The position numbers were made by a program, and so were the translations under genes. The notes beneath the pieces were generated by a model. That model had not been told where the DNA came from and ran no database searches. It saw only the letters and a program-made list of their open reading frames with translations. Of a stretch of DNA of 64,000 nt, positions 1 to 8,049 are shown piece after piece. Source of the stretch: Candidatus Latescibacterota bacterium (GTDB taxonomy: Bacteria > Latescibacterota > UBA2968 > UBA8231); contig JAJDUT010000017.1 in the NCBI GenBank assembly GCA_022826515.1, forward strand, positions 47,096-111,095. Direction: 5' to 3'. The stretch's first letter is position 1. The number at the start of each line of letters is the position of its first letter.

Positions 1-1518
1 TGGATCGAGTTGACCGGCGTGGAAGAGCTGTTGGCAGGAGAATTAGCTCCGCCGTCGGTCGAGTATTTTCACTTTGAGGGGGTCGGGCTTTTCGCCCCGC
101 CGGTCTTATCTCCGATTGCGCCGGGGCTAGGGGGCTTTTCAGTCATTGAAGGGGCGGGCATCTTGACGGACTTAGATGCAGACGGCGACCTCGACCTGTT
201 CTCTACTTGGGATAAGAGAGGATCCGGTTCAGATAATCCGTTTGTAACGGGCTGGGTCATGGCGCTCAATGACGGACGAGGGGTCTTTGAAACGGTGCAC
301 ACTAAGACGACCGAATGGGTGTTTTACTGGGATGTGCAGAGCGGCGATCTAACCGGCGATGGCCAAGACGAAATCGTGCTAGCCCACTCAGACATAGTGG
401 TTTGGTCTATCGACTCAGAGCTTCAAGTTGAGGTGCTCATGCAGTTACCTGACCGCCAACTCGTAGGCTTGATGGATTGGGATGGCGATGGCACTATCGA
501 ATTATTTGTATCAGACCGTACAGTGATCGAGGGAAGAGCGTTAGAGGTCTGGGAGGTCGAGCAGGGGGAGTGGACAGCCACTCAATTGGCAGTGGCTGAA
601 AATCACGCCCCCTCTCGGCTGGACGACTTTACCGGCGATGGGCAGGTGGACGTGCTGTGGGTTCCGTTATCGGATCAAGCAAATACGTGGATCGTGGCGG
701 GCTTAGAAGCCGGGCCTAGGGCGGGCAACATCGTCTTTGAAGCCGAAGCCGATACGGCGGATGTTCTTTCTTACCTTTTACAAGCGGGCGATTTTGATGG
801 CGATGGGCAGGTGGACCTGCTCACGCCGCTCGAACACAATCCTTGGGAACTACGCAAGGGCCTTGTCATACGGAGCAGCCGATTAGGGGGCGATGTAGGC
901 GAGAAGGTGATCTATGATGATCGGCTGTTTGTCCGATCGCCGGTGGTGGTGCGCGACTTGAACGAGGACGGGGTGGACGATTGGGCGTTTGTCGGCGGGG
1001 ACCGCGCTTCGGGCTTTGGGGTATTTATCGAATGGGGCGGCGGCGCAAATCCGGCTAAGGAAGTGGAGCGACATCGGTTGGCTGGCGATGGAGTACAGGT
1101 GCTTTCCGGCGATGTGGATGGCGACGGCGATGTCGATCTGGTGGTGTTGGATTCGATCTTGGGCGGCGTCCATGTGCTCAAGAGTGCGGTGGGCGAGCAG
1201 ATGACGGCGGTGCAAACGCCCGCGGCAGCACGCCCGGCGCAGCATCGGCTCGGCGACAGTTATCCCAATCCGTTCAATCCGACCGTCGTGCTGCCCTTCG
1301 ACTTGGCAACGGACGCGGCACAGGTGTCGCTGACGGTGTATGATGTGTTGGGTCGTCGGGTGCGGCAGGTGTGGCAGGGACCGTTGGGAGCGGGTAGGCA
1401 TCGGTTTGTATGGGATAGCCGCGACGAGCAGGGCAAGAGTGTGGCGGCTGGCGTGTATTTCTATCAGGTTGAAATCAACGGACAGGTAGAAGCGAAAAAG
1501 ACGACCAAGTTGCCTTGA
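1..1518 (+). CDS. Secreted FG-GAP/VCBS propeller protein with C-terminal T9SS-type sorting domain (5' end outside window)
   Basis: The frame is already open at base 1 and the first visible residues (WIELTGVEEL) match an internal part of the paralogue at 1893-3977, so the true start lies upstream. Seven calcium-loop-like motifs of the D-x-D-G-D type (for example GDLTGDGQDE, GDFDGDGQVD, GDVDGDGDVD) indicate an FG-GAP/VCBS beta-propeller. The last ~90 residues hold SYPNPFNP followed by a FlgD-Ig-like fold (YDVLGRRVRQVW) and the end KKTTKLP, the layout of type IX secretion C-terminal domains in FCB bacteria. Probably a surface or secreted protein; ligand unknown. It is a tandem paralogue of 1893-3977, with a small cysteine-rich gene between them. 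Confidence 0.85.
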   Translation, partial: WIELTGVEELLAGELAPPSVEYFHFEGVGLFAPPVLSPIAPGLGGFSVIEGAGILTDLDADGDLDLFSTWDKRGSGSDNPFVTGWVMALNDGRGVFETVHTKTTEWVFYWDVQSGDLTGDGQDEIVLAHSDIVVWSIDSELQVEVLMQLPDRQLVGLMDWDGDGTIELFVSDRTVIEGRALEVWEVEQGEWTATQLAVAENHAPSRLDDFTGDGQVDVLWVPLSDQANTWIVAGLEAGPRAGNIVFEAEADTADVLSYLLQAGDFDGDGQVDLLTPLEHNPWELRKGLVIRSSRLGGDVGEKVIYDDRLFVRSPVVVRDLNEDGVDDWAFVGGDRASGFGVFIEWGGGANPAKEVERHRLAGDGVQVLSGDVDGDGDVDLVVLDSILGGVHVLKSAVGEQMTAVQTPAAARPAQHRLGDSYPNPFNPTVVLPFDLATDAAQVSLTVYDVLGRRVRQVWQGPLGAGRHRFVWDSRDEQGKSVAAGVYFYQVEINGQVEAKKTTKLP

Positions 1519-1538
1519 GGAAGGGAGGAGATGAATGT

Positions 1539-1805
1539 ATGGATAGTTTGCGGGAATTTTTCACGTCTTCCAGCGGCTTGGCTCCGGCTCGTCGGGGCTT
1601 GGGTCTGGGGTGGGTCATCAGTGCCCTCACAGGGGTCGCCGTCCTGCTCGGGGCCAAGGAAGCCCAAGCTGCTTGCCCGACCTCTAGTGATTGCCAGTTA
1701 GACAACGATTGCTCGGTAAAAACTCCGGCCACACCGATCTGGTGCTGCGTAACGAAAGAATGGGACGATATAGGCTGCGGGACAAAATGTTTCTGTACTA
1801 CCTGA
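1539..1805 (+). CDS. Small secreted cysteine-rich peptide (88 aa)
   Basis: I do not recognise a family. The ATG at 1539 is chosen because AGGGAGGAG at 1522-1530 sits 8 bases upstream. Residues 1-44 look like an export signal: a basic ARRGLGLG segment, a hydrophobic stretch around residues 21-38, then AKEAQA before a likely cleavage. The mature part is only ~44 residues with eight cysteines at 46, 52, 58, 69, 70, 80, 84 and 86 (C-x5-C-x5-C-x10-CC-x9-C-x3-C-x-C), which suggests up to four disulphides; a CC followed by CG and C loosely recalls knottin or WAP-like cores. It starts 21 bases after the stop of the first FG-GAP gene and ends before a strong hairpin, so it is probably cotranscribed with that gene. 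Function unknown. Confidence 0.7.
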   Translation: MDSLREFFTSSSGLAPARRGLGLGWVISALTGVAVLLGAKEAQAACPTSSDCQLDNDCSVKTPATPIWCCVTKEWDDIGCGTKCFCTT

Positions 1806-1831
1806 GCCAGTGTACAGATTGAAAATCGCTA

Positions 1832-1870
1832 GGCAGGGTCTCGGCATGTGCAGAGCACCGAGACCCTGCC
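1832..1870 (+). terminator. 13-bp perfect hairpin between the cysteine-rich peptide gene and the second FG-GAP gene
   Basis: GGCAGGGTCTCGG at 1832-1844 pairs perfectly with 1858-1870 across a 13-base loop. The following TCTCTTGT is a weak T-rich tail, so it may be an intrinsic terminator or a transcript-stabilising or attenuating stem. The next ribosome binding site starts only 11 bases later. Confidence 0.55.
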
Positions 1871-1892
1871 TCTCTTGTAGAGGAGGTTGGCT

Positions 1893-3977
1893 ATGTTATA
1901 TATCGCGCTTATTCTAAACATTGGACTATGGAGCGGTCTCGCCGGGGCGATCACGTGGGATTTCGACGACGGGACGACGCAAGGATGGGCCGCTATAGAA
2001 TCGGGGGCAGCGGGTGGTTCGGCTGAAGTCAACCTATTTCCGGGGCAGGTCAAAGACGGCGTGTGGACGATTGATGTGTCCCCGTCAGTGGTCGGGGAGA
2101 AGTATCCCACTCCGCTTGTCCAAGTGATTTCGCCGACCATAGGTTACGATTCGGGTCTGTTCGACCGGATCCGGGTTCGGCTTCGCACGGTCCATCACCG
2201 TCCTACGGTTGGTGCCTTTCTGCTGTCTTGGACCAATGAGTACAACCGTACGGATCCAGGTCGCAACCGGTTTTCGCTGATCGGACAAGCAGGCTTCGTC
2301 TATACCACCGAATGGCAGGAAGTAAAGTTCACGCTTCCTGTGTCGGACGGGGAGGTCGCCCGAGGCGACCGGGAGGTCTGGGAGGGTCTTTTACGGGATA
2401 TTCGGCTGCATTTTAGCTTGGATTGGGGCAAGTCAGATGTGCCCCGGTCGTCGGCGGAAGTCGTTGGGTGGTTAGAGATCGACTGGATCGAGTTGACCGG
2501 CGTGGAAGAGTTGTTATTGGGTGAATTAGCTCCGCCGTCAGTAGAGTATTTTCACTTTGAAGGGGTCGGGCTTTTCGCCCCGCCGGTATTCTCTCCGATT
2601 GTACCGGGGTTAGGGGGGGCTGGCGTCTTGACGGACTTGGATGGCGATGGCGATCTCGACCTGTTCTCCACTTGGAATGGTAGGGGGTCCGGCTCGGATA
2701 ATCCGTTTGTAAACGGCTGGGTCATGGCGCTCAATGACGGCCAAGGGACCTTTGAAACGATGCACACTGAGGCGCTTGAATCGGTGACTTACTTGAGTGT
2801 GCGGAGTGGCGATCTGACCGGCGATGGTACCGACGAGATCGTGTTCGCTGCCTCAGACATAGCGGTTTGGTCCATCGAGTCGGGTCTTCAGATTGAGGTC
2901 CTCACGCAGTTCCCTGACCGTCGACTCGTAGGCTTGATGAATTGGGATGGGGGCGGTGCGGTCGAGTTATTTTCATACCATACAGTGGCCGCAGGAAGAG
3001 CGTTAGAGGTCTGGGAGGTCGAGGATGGGGAATGGACGGCCACTCAGTTGGCAGTGGCCGAAAACCATGCGCCCTATCGGATCGGCGACTTTACCGGCGA
3101 TGGGGGATTGGAGGTGCTGTGGGAGCCGTTATTGGGCGGGGACAACACGTGGATAGTAACGGACGTAGAAGCCGCGCCTGGGGAGGGCGACCCCCTCTTA
3201 GAAGCCGACCTGAGCAGTATTCCTTTTTCTCGCCTTTTCCAAGTGGGCGATTTTGATGGCGATGGGCAGGTGGACCTGCTCAGGGTGGTCGAACACAACC
3301 TCTTCGAACAGAACAAGGGCCTGCTCTTATGGAGAGGCCAACCAACGGGTGGTGTGGAAGAGACTATGCTGTATGATGATCGGCTGTTTGTACGATCGCC
3401 GGTAGTGGTGCATGACCTGAATTGGGATGGGGTGGATGATTGGGTATTTGTCGGCGGGGACCGCGCCTCGGGTTTGGGGGTATTTGTCGAATGGGGTGGA
3501 GGCTTGAATCTAACTAAGGAAGCGGAGCGACATCGTTTGGCTGGCGAGGGAGTACGGGTGTTGCCGGGGGATGTCGATGGCGACGGCGATGTGGACTTGG
3601 TGGTGTTAAATCCCCTCTTAGGCGGCGTCCATGTGCTCAAGAGTTGGGTGGGCGAGCAGCCGACCGCGGTGCAAACACCAGCGGCAGCACGCCCGGCACA
3701 GCATCGCCTCGGCGACAGCTATCCCAATCCGTTCAATCCGGCGGTCGTGCTGCCCCTTGAGTTGGCGACGGACGCGGCGGGGGTGTCGCTGACGGTGTAC
3801 GACGTGTTGGGTCGTCGGGTGCGGCAGGTGTGGCAGGGACCGTTGGGGGCAGGGAGTCATCGGTTTATATGGGATGGCCGCGACGAGCAGGGCAAAGACG
3901 TGGCGGCTGGCGTGTATTTCTATCAGGTCGAGATCGACGGACAGGTCGAAGCCAAAAAGACGACCAAGCTGCCGTGA
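1893..3977 (+). CDS. Secreted FG-GAP/VCBS propeller protein with N-terminal sugar-binding-like domain and T9SS-type sorting domain (694 aa)
   Basis: ATG 1893 is preferred over an in-frame TTG six bases earlier because AGGAGG (1881-1886) is six bases upstream. Residues 1-19 (MLYIALILNIGLWSGLAGA) are a signal peptide. Residues ~20-205 form a beta-rich region starting ITWDFDDGTTQGW and ending in WLEIDWIELTG, resembling carbohydrate-binding jelly-roll modules; this is inference. FG-GAP-like calcium loops follow (DLDGDGDLD, GDLTGDGTDE, GDFDGDGQVD, DLNWDGVDD, DVDGDGDVD). The C-terminus has SYPNPFNP, a FlgD-Ig-like segment and KKTTKLP, expected to direct secretion and cell-surface anchoring by T9SS. 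It is a close tandem paralogue of the gene at the window start. Confidence 0.88.
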   Translation: MLYIALILNIGLWSGLAGAITWDFDDGTTQGWAAIESGAAGGSAEVNLFPGQVKDGVWTIDVSPSVVGEKYPTPLVQVISPTIGYDSGLFDRIRVRLRTVHHRPTVGAFLLSWTNEYNRTDPGRNRFSLIGQAGFVYTTEWQEVKFTLPVSDGEVARGDREVWEGLLRDIRLHFSLDWGKSDVPRSSAEVVGWLEIDWIELTGVEELLLGELAPPSVEYFHFEGVGLFAPPVFSPIVPGLGGAGVLTDLDGDGDLDLFSTWNGRGSGSDNPFVNGWVMALNDGQGTFETMHTEALESVTYLSVRSGDLTGDGTDEIVFAASDIAVWSIESGLQIEVLTQFPDRRLVGLMNWDGGGAVELFSYHTVAAGRALEVWEVEDGEWTATQLAVAENHAPYRIGDFTGDGGLEVLWEPLLGGDNTWIVTDVEAAPGEGDPLLEADLSSIPFSRLFQVGDFDGDGQVDLLRVVEHNLFEQNKGLLLWRGQPTGGVEETMLYDDRLFVRSPVVVHDLNWDGVDDWVFVGGDRASGLGVFVEWGGGLNLTKEAERHRLAGEGVRVLPGDVDGDGDVDLVVLNPLLGGVHVLKSWVGEQPTAVQTPAAARPAQHRLGDSYPNPFNPAVVLPLELATDAAGVSLTVYDVLGRRVRQVWQGPLGAGSHRFIWDGRDEQGKDVAAGVYFYQVEIDGQVEAKKTTKLP

Positions 3978-4001
3978 GGGGTGGAGTAAGAACAGAATGA
4001 C

Positions 4002-4041
4002 AAAAGGCCCCACGGCGATGTTTCTTGCCGTGGGGCCTTTT
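4002..4041 (+). terminator. Rho-independent terminator after the second FG-GAP gene
   Basis: AAAAGGCCCCACGGC (4002-4016) pairs perfectly over 15 bp with 4027-4041 around a 10-base loop. The A-run before and T-run after make it usable on both strands. It lies 24 bases past the FG-GAP stop codon. Confidence 0.9.
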
Positions 4042-4091
4042 GTGCGCGGTGATTAGACGCTTTAATTAAGTGCTGATGTTACGCAGCCTTT

Positions 4092-4172
4092 GTCATGCCT
4101 GCGTAGCAGGCATCTAGCAAGTCCCCTTGGTGGCTTGGGTGCAGACTGGATTCCCGCTTGCGCGGGAATGAC
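4092..4172. repeat. Short palindromic, MITE-like repeat in the 304-bp gap before the flavoprotein gene
   Basis: The block begins GTCATGCC and ends GGGAATGAC, imperfect inverted termini. It contains two hairpins: ATGCCTGCGTAGCAGGCAT, and GATTCCCGCTTGCGCGGGAAT. The TTCCCGC/GCGGGAA palindrome is a common form of dispersed repeat in many bacterial genomes. Apart from this and the terminator, I see nothing else in 3978-4281. Confidence 0.55.
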
Positions 4173-4281
4173 CCTAGGAAGCCGCCGAGCAGGCCCCAGC
4201 GAAGGCCGGGGATAGTTACGGTGGAAAGGGCAGTTAGCTTCGTAGATTTGGCTATCACCGAGCGGATTCAGGAGAGATTAC

Positions 4282-6636
4282 ATGAGCAATTTTCTCAGTC
4301 GCTATTTTAACTGGTTGCACTTGCGGTGGCCAGCCGGCGTGGTGGAGAAGTTGCCGCGGGTGGATGAGCACGGGCAGAGCAATGTCTCCGGGCTGTACAT
4401 CGTCGGCGACTTGACCGGGATTCCGCTGTTGAAGTTCTCGGCCGATACGGGCGCGCGGGCCGTGCAGCACATCATAGCCGACGAGGCATTCCAGCGTAGC
4501 AAGGGGCAGGAGGATGTCTTGGACTTGGCGATTATCGGCGCGGGCGTTTCCGGCATGTCCGCGGCCTTGGAGGCGCGGGAGGCCGGGCTGTCGTTTGTGC
4601 TTTTGGAGGCGACCGAGCCGTTTTCCACGCTGGTCAATTTCCCCAAGGGCAAGCCTATTTACACCTATCCCACCGAGATGGAGCCGGCCGGGCAGATCCG
4701 CTTTGGTGCCGAGGTCAAGGAGCCGCTGATCGAGGAGTTAAACGAGCAGACACTCGCCCAAGGCATTGAGCCGACCATAGCACGGGTTGAGCAGGTAAAA
4801 AAGCGGGGCGACCTCTTTGAACTGGAGATCCCGCGCGGGGAGAATATCACCGCCCGCCGCGTGATCGTCGGAATTGGGCGCTCGGGCAACTTTCGCAAGT
4901 TAGGGGTGCCGGGCGAACAATTGGACAAGGTCTTCAACCGCTTGCACGATCCCGTTGACTTCTGCGACAAAGACGTGCTGGTCGTTGGCGGCGGCGACAG
5001 CGCCTTAGAGGCGGCCATTGCCATCGCCCAATGCGGCGGGCGAGTGACCGTCTCCTATCGCAAACCCGAATTTTCTCGTCCCAAACCCGAAAACGTCGAA
5101 AAGCTGAACATGCTCGCGGCCGATCCAATGGCCGACGTGGCCGTGGACACCCCTTCTTCCGAGCGGGTGACGACCAGCAGCGGTGCCTTTATGGAAAAGG
5201 GCCGCCAAGCGGGATCGATCCGCTTGCTGATGGCCAGCCAAGTGCTGCACATCGAAGACGACGCAGTCGCGCTCAAAGACGCCGAGGGCCAAGAAGTGAG
5301 CCTGCCCAACGACGCGGTGTTTTCCATGATTGGACGCGAGGCCCCGCTCGACTTTTTCAGACGCAGCGGCGTGGAAATCAACGGCGAATGGAGCCCTAAG
5401 CGTTGGCTGTCCTTGGGGCTCATCCTACTGGCGGCAGTTTTCGTCTATCACTGGAAGACCGACGCGGGCATTCCGGTCAAGAAGTGGTTCGATCAAGCCG
5501 ATCTCTTCCCCTTCAACCTAGCAGCACCACCGACAGCCCATACCCTGTGGGACACGGTGCAAGTGTCGATGACCCAGCCGAGTTTCTACTACTCGCTGGC
5601 CTATTGCCTGTGCGTCGTCCTCTTCGGCTTGCAGCGCATCAAGCGACGGCGCACGCCGTACATCAAAGTGCAGACGCTGACGCTGATGGCGGTCCAGTGC
5701 ATTCCGCTCTTTCTGCTGCCCTATGTGTTTTTGCCTTGGGCTGGCTACAACGGATGGTTCGACGAGGGTGCCTGGCTCAAGCCGCTGGCCGATGGCCTGT
5801 TTCCCGAGTCGGAATGGGCCGAACACGGGCGCGAATACTGGCGATCTCTGGGGCTGATTCTCGCTTGGCCGCTGTTCTTTTGGAACGTCTTCACCAGCGA
5901 GCCGCTGTGGTGGTGGCTGGCCATTAGCCTCGTGCAGACCTTCGTCATCATCCCGCTGATCATCTTTTTCTGGGGCAAAGGGGCCTACTGCGGCTGGATT
6001 TGCTCGTGCGGTGCCCTAGCCGAAACCATGGGCGACGCGCACCGGCACAAGATGCCGCACGGCATGGTGTGGAACAAGGTGAACATAGTGGGGCAGGTCG
6101 CGCTGCTATTGGCCAGCGTGCTGCTCATATTGCGTCTAGTGGGCTGGGCTTTGCCGCACGATCACTGGATCAACGGGGCCTACATGGGGCTGTTTATGGG
6201 CAAGGGTACAGACTGGGGCAACCTGCCCTTCCCGCTGACTTTTCTCAACTACGTGTGGTCGGTCGATCTGCTGCTGGCCGGCATCTTAGGCGTCGGGCTG
6301 TACTGGCATTTCAGCGGCCGGATGTGGTGCCGCTTCGCCTGCCCGTTGGCGGCCCTGATGCACGTGTACGCGCGCTTCAGCCGCTTCCGCATCCTCGCCG
6401 ACAAGAAAAAGTGCATCTCCTGCAATGTCTGCACCTCAGTGTGCCACCAAGGCATCGACATTATGAACTTCGCCAACAAGGGGCTGCCCATGGCCGACCC
6501 GGAGTGCGTGCGCTGTAGCGCATGCGTGCAGTCTTGCCCCACAGGCGTGCTGGAATTTGGTCAGGTTGATAAAAACGACGAGGTAATAAAGACCGACGGG
6601 CTAGCCGCGTCGCCGGTGCGGATGCAAGAAAAGTAG
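4282..6636 (+). CDS. FAD/NAD(P)-binding oxidoreductase fused to a membrane polyferredoxin (784 aa)
   Basis: A two-part redox protein. Residues ~1-370 are a thioredoxin-reductase-like flavoprotein: IIGAGVSGMSAAL (~85-97) binds FAD and VVGGGDSALEAAI (~240) binds NAD(P)H. Residues ~375-784 have several membrane helices and a NapH/CcoG-like iron-sulphur part: CGWICSCG and CRFACP motifs, then two 4Fe-4S clusters, CISCNVCTSVCHQG and CVRCSACVQSCPTG. It probably moves electrons between NAD(P)H and a membrane or periplasmic partner. Odd: the GLYIVGDLTG motif, normally near the end of such flavoproteins, is at residues ~37-46, as in a circular permutation. ATG 4282 has AGGAGA just upstream. It stands alone and converges on the next gene. 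Confidence 0.85.
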   Translation: MSNFLSRYFNWLHLRWPAGVVEKLPRVDEHGQSNVSGLYIVGDLTGIPLLKFSADTGARAVQHIIADEAFQRSKGQEDVLDLAIIGAGVSGMSAALEAREAGLSFVLLEATEPFSTLVNFPKGKPIYTYPTEMEPAGQIRFGAEVKEPLIEELNEQTLAQGIEPTIARVEQVKKRGDLFELEIPRGENITARRVIVGIGRSGNFRKLGVPGEQLDKVFNRLHDPVDFCDKDVLVVGGGDSALEAAIAIAQCGGRVTVSYRKPEFSRPKPENVEKLNMLAADPMADVAVDTPSSERVTTSSGAFMEKGRQAGSIRLLMASQVLHIEDDAVALKDAEGQEVSLPNDAVFSMIGREAPLDFFRRSGVEINGEWSPKRWLSLGLILLAAVFVYHWKTDAGIPVKKWFDQADLFPFNLAAPPTAHTLWDTVQVSMTQPSFYYSLAYCLCVVLFGLQRIKRRRTPYIKVQTLTLMAVQCIPLFLLPYVFLPWAGYNGWFDEGAWLKPLADGLFPESEWAEHGREYWRSLGLILAWPLFFWNVFTSEPLWWWLAISLVQTFVIIPLIIFFWGKGAYCGWICSCGALAETMGDAHRHKMPHGMVWNKVNIVGQVALLLASVLLILRLVGWALPHDHWINGAYMGLFMGKGTDWGNLPFPLTFLNYVWSVDLLLAGILGVGLYWHFSGRMWCRFACPLAALMHVYARFSRFRILADKKKCISCNVCTSVCHQGIDIMNFANKGLPMADPECVRCSACVQSCPTGVLEFGQVDKNDEVIKTDGLAASPVRMQEK

Positions 6637-6646
6637 GGACGACGCC

Positions 6647-7975
6647 CTAGTCAACATCGTCTAAACCTACTTCTTCAACTGAAGGAGGCGCAATTCTTGG
6701 CCGCTTTTGAATGATTGCGGCAAATTCTGGTTCAAACCTAGTGCGGACAAAGCTGCGACGGGCATGATCCTTAGCGGGTTTGTTCGTCGCCTTGTACATG
6801 CTGCGCAGCCACTTCGGATTCACGGTCTCTCCAACTGCCGCCGCGATTTGTTCAACCTCGTTTTCCGTGAGCATGTACTCGCTGGCCAGCAACTGTACCT
6901 CGTCTTCCATTGCTGCAATCAGATCCTTTGCGTCGTCGTCAACCAAGCGATCGGCAATAGCCTTGGCCGCAAACTGCGCCCCGGTGCCACCTGCCAACCC
7001 ACCTACGACGCCACCGATAAAACTGCCTATAGTCGTGCTGATAAAAGGCACTGCACTGCCAACGGCGTCGCCTGCGATCATGCCGCCCATCCAGCCGCCA
7101 ACCCCCCCGGCAACCGCGGCCGCATTCACTGTGGTGTTCTTGGCAAACTGCCGCCAAGAAATGGAACCGACGAAAGCAGCTCGGTAGAAGTCTGGAGCAC
7201 TTGTCACCACGGTTGTTATGACCGCGGTTATAGCATTGGAACGGAGGAGTCTGGATACGTTACTGAATGCGCCAGCCCCAGAGACCGCTCTCCCAAGGGA
7301 CCCAGCGGCGATGCGCTGGACCGCCTCGCGCCCACTGTCAGCGGCCAAGCGGGCGGTGCTGCTCACCTTGAGTAAGACGGGAATGCGCTGGATAATCTCG
7401 CGCCCGCCCTCCGTATTTAAGGTGCGCCATAGGGCCCTTACCCCATTACGCACTGCTGCCACTCCGATGGCCGCATTCTTAGAACGCAACAACTGGATGC
7501 TAGCGAAAGGAGGCAACCACTGGGCGTTAACAATGCTTTTTATGACCGCATTGCTGCCATTATTTCGAGGATCGAGTGCGGATCGGAACGCCGCTCTGAC
7601 CGCTGCTGGGCTACTCGTGCCGCCGTGGAAGTCTTGGGCATAGGTAATAATAGACGAGACCGACGACGCACCCGTAGCGGTCACGCGTTGCGTTTTTGCA
7701 TCAAAGACCAAGCAATCAACATTCCCCGCACGAGCTATGTTCCGCGCCTGCGTATAGGTCACCGCGCCCTGCTTGACCAGCGCGGCCGCGGGATTCGCAA
7801 CCCCCGGAACCTTGCCCCGGGCGATGCGGTCGCGCATCTGCTGCACGCAGGCTTCGTACTGATCCTTGGGAACTTCGAGGACCTGCCCTAGATAGCGGTA
7901 ATTCCCCGATCTTGAATCGAACGCTGCATGAACAGTTGCGGATGCGCTCTGGCAATAGTTCGATTGAACGCGCAA
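6647..7975 (-). CDS. Hypothetical protein with glycine-zipper membrane segment (442 aa)
   Basis: I do not recognise a named family. The N-terminal ~130 residues look soluble (NYRYLGQVLEVPKDQYEACV). The middle is basic and alanine-rich, and residues ~290-350 form a long Gly/Ala-rich hydrophobic segment (AVAGGVGGWMGGMIAGDAVG, then IGSFIGGVVGGLAGGTGAQF), a glycine-zipper pattern seen in membrane-inserting or pore-forming proteins. An acidic helical part (DDDAKDLIAAMEDEV) and a basic tail follow. The only upstream start is TTG 7975, with no convincing ribosome binding site and a stop codon five codons before it, so the real start could be later or the N-terminus may be damaged. It ends 10 bases from the convergent flavoprotein gene. 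Confidence 0.55.
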   Translation of the reverse strand: MRVQSNYCQSASATVHAAFDSRSGNYRYLGQVLEVPKDQYEACVQQMRDRIARGKVPGVANPAAALVKQGAVTYTQARNIARAGNVDCLVFDAKTQRVTATGASSVSSIITYAQDFHGGTSSPAAVRAAFRSALDPRNNGSNAVIKSIVNAQWLPPFASIQLLRSKNAAIGVAAVRNGVRALWRTLNTEGGREIIQRIPVLLKVSSTARLAADSGREAVQRIAAGSLGRAVSGAGAFSNVSRLLRSNAITAVITTVVTSAPDFYRAAFVGSISWRQFAKNTTVNAAAVAGGVGGWMGGMIAGDAVGSAVPFISTTIGSFIGGVVGGLAGGTGAQFAAKAIADRLVDDDAKDLIAAMEDEVQLLASEYMLTENEVEQIAAAVGETVNPKWLRSMYKATNKPAKDHARRSFVRTRFEPEFAAIIQKRPRIAPPSVEEVGLDDVD

Positions 7976-8049
7976 GTCTTCAACTCTCGCTCACCGGGCC
8001 GGAAATGCGTTTGTTGCGCTGACCTTCCGGCAATCCACGGCCAAACCCA

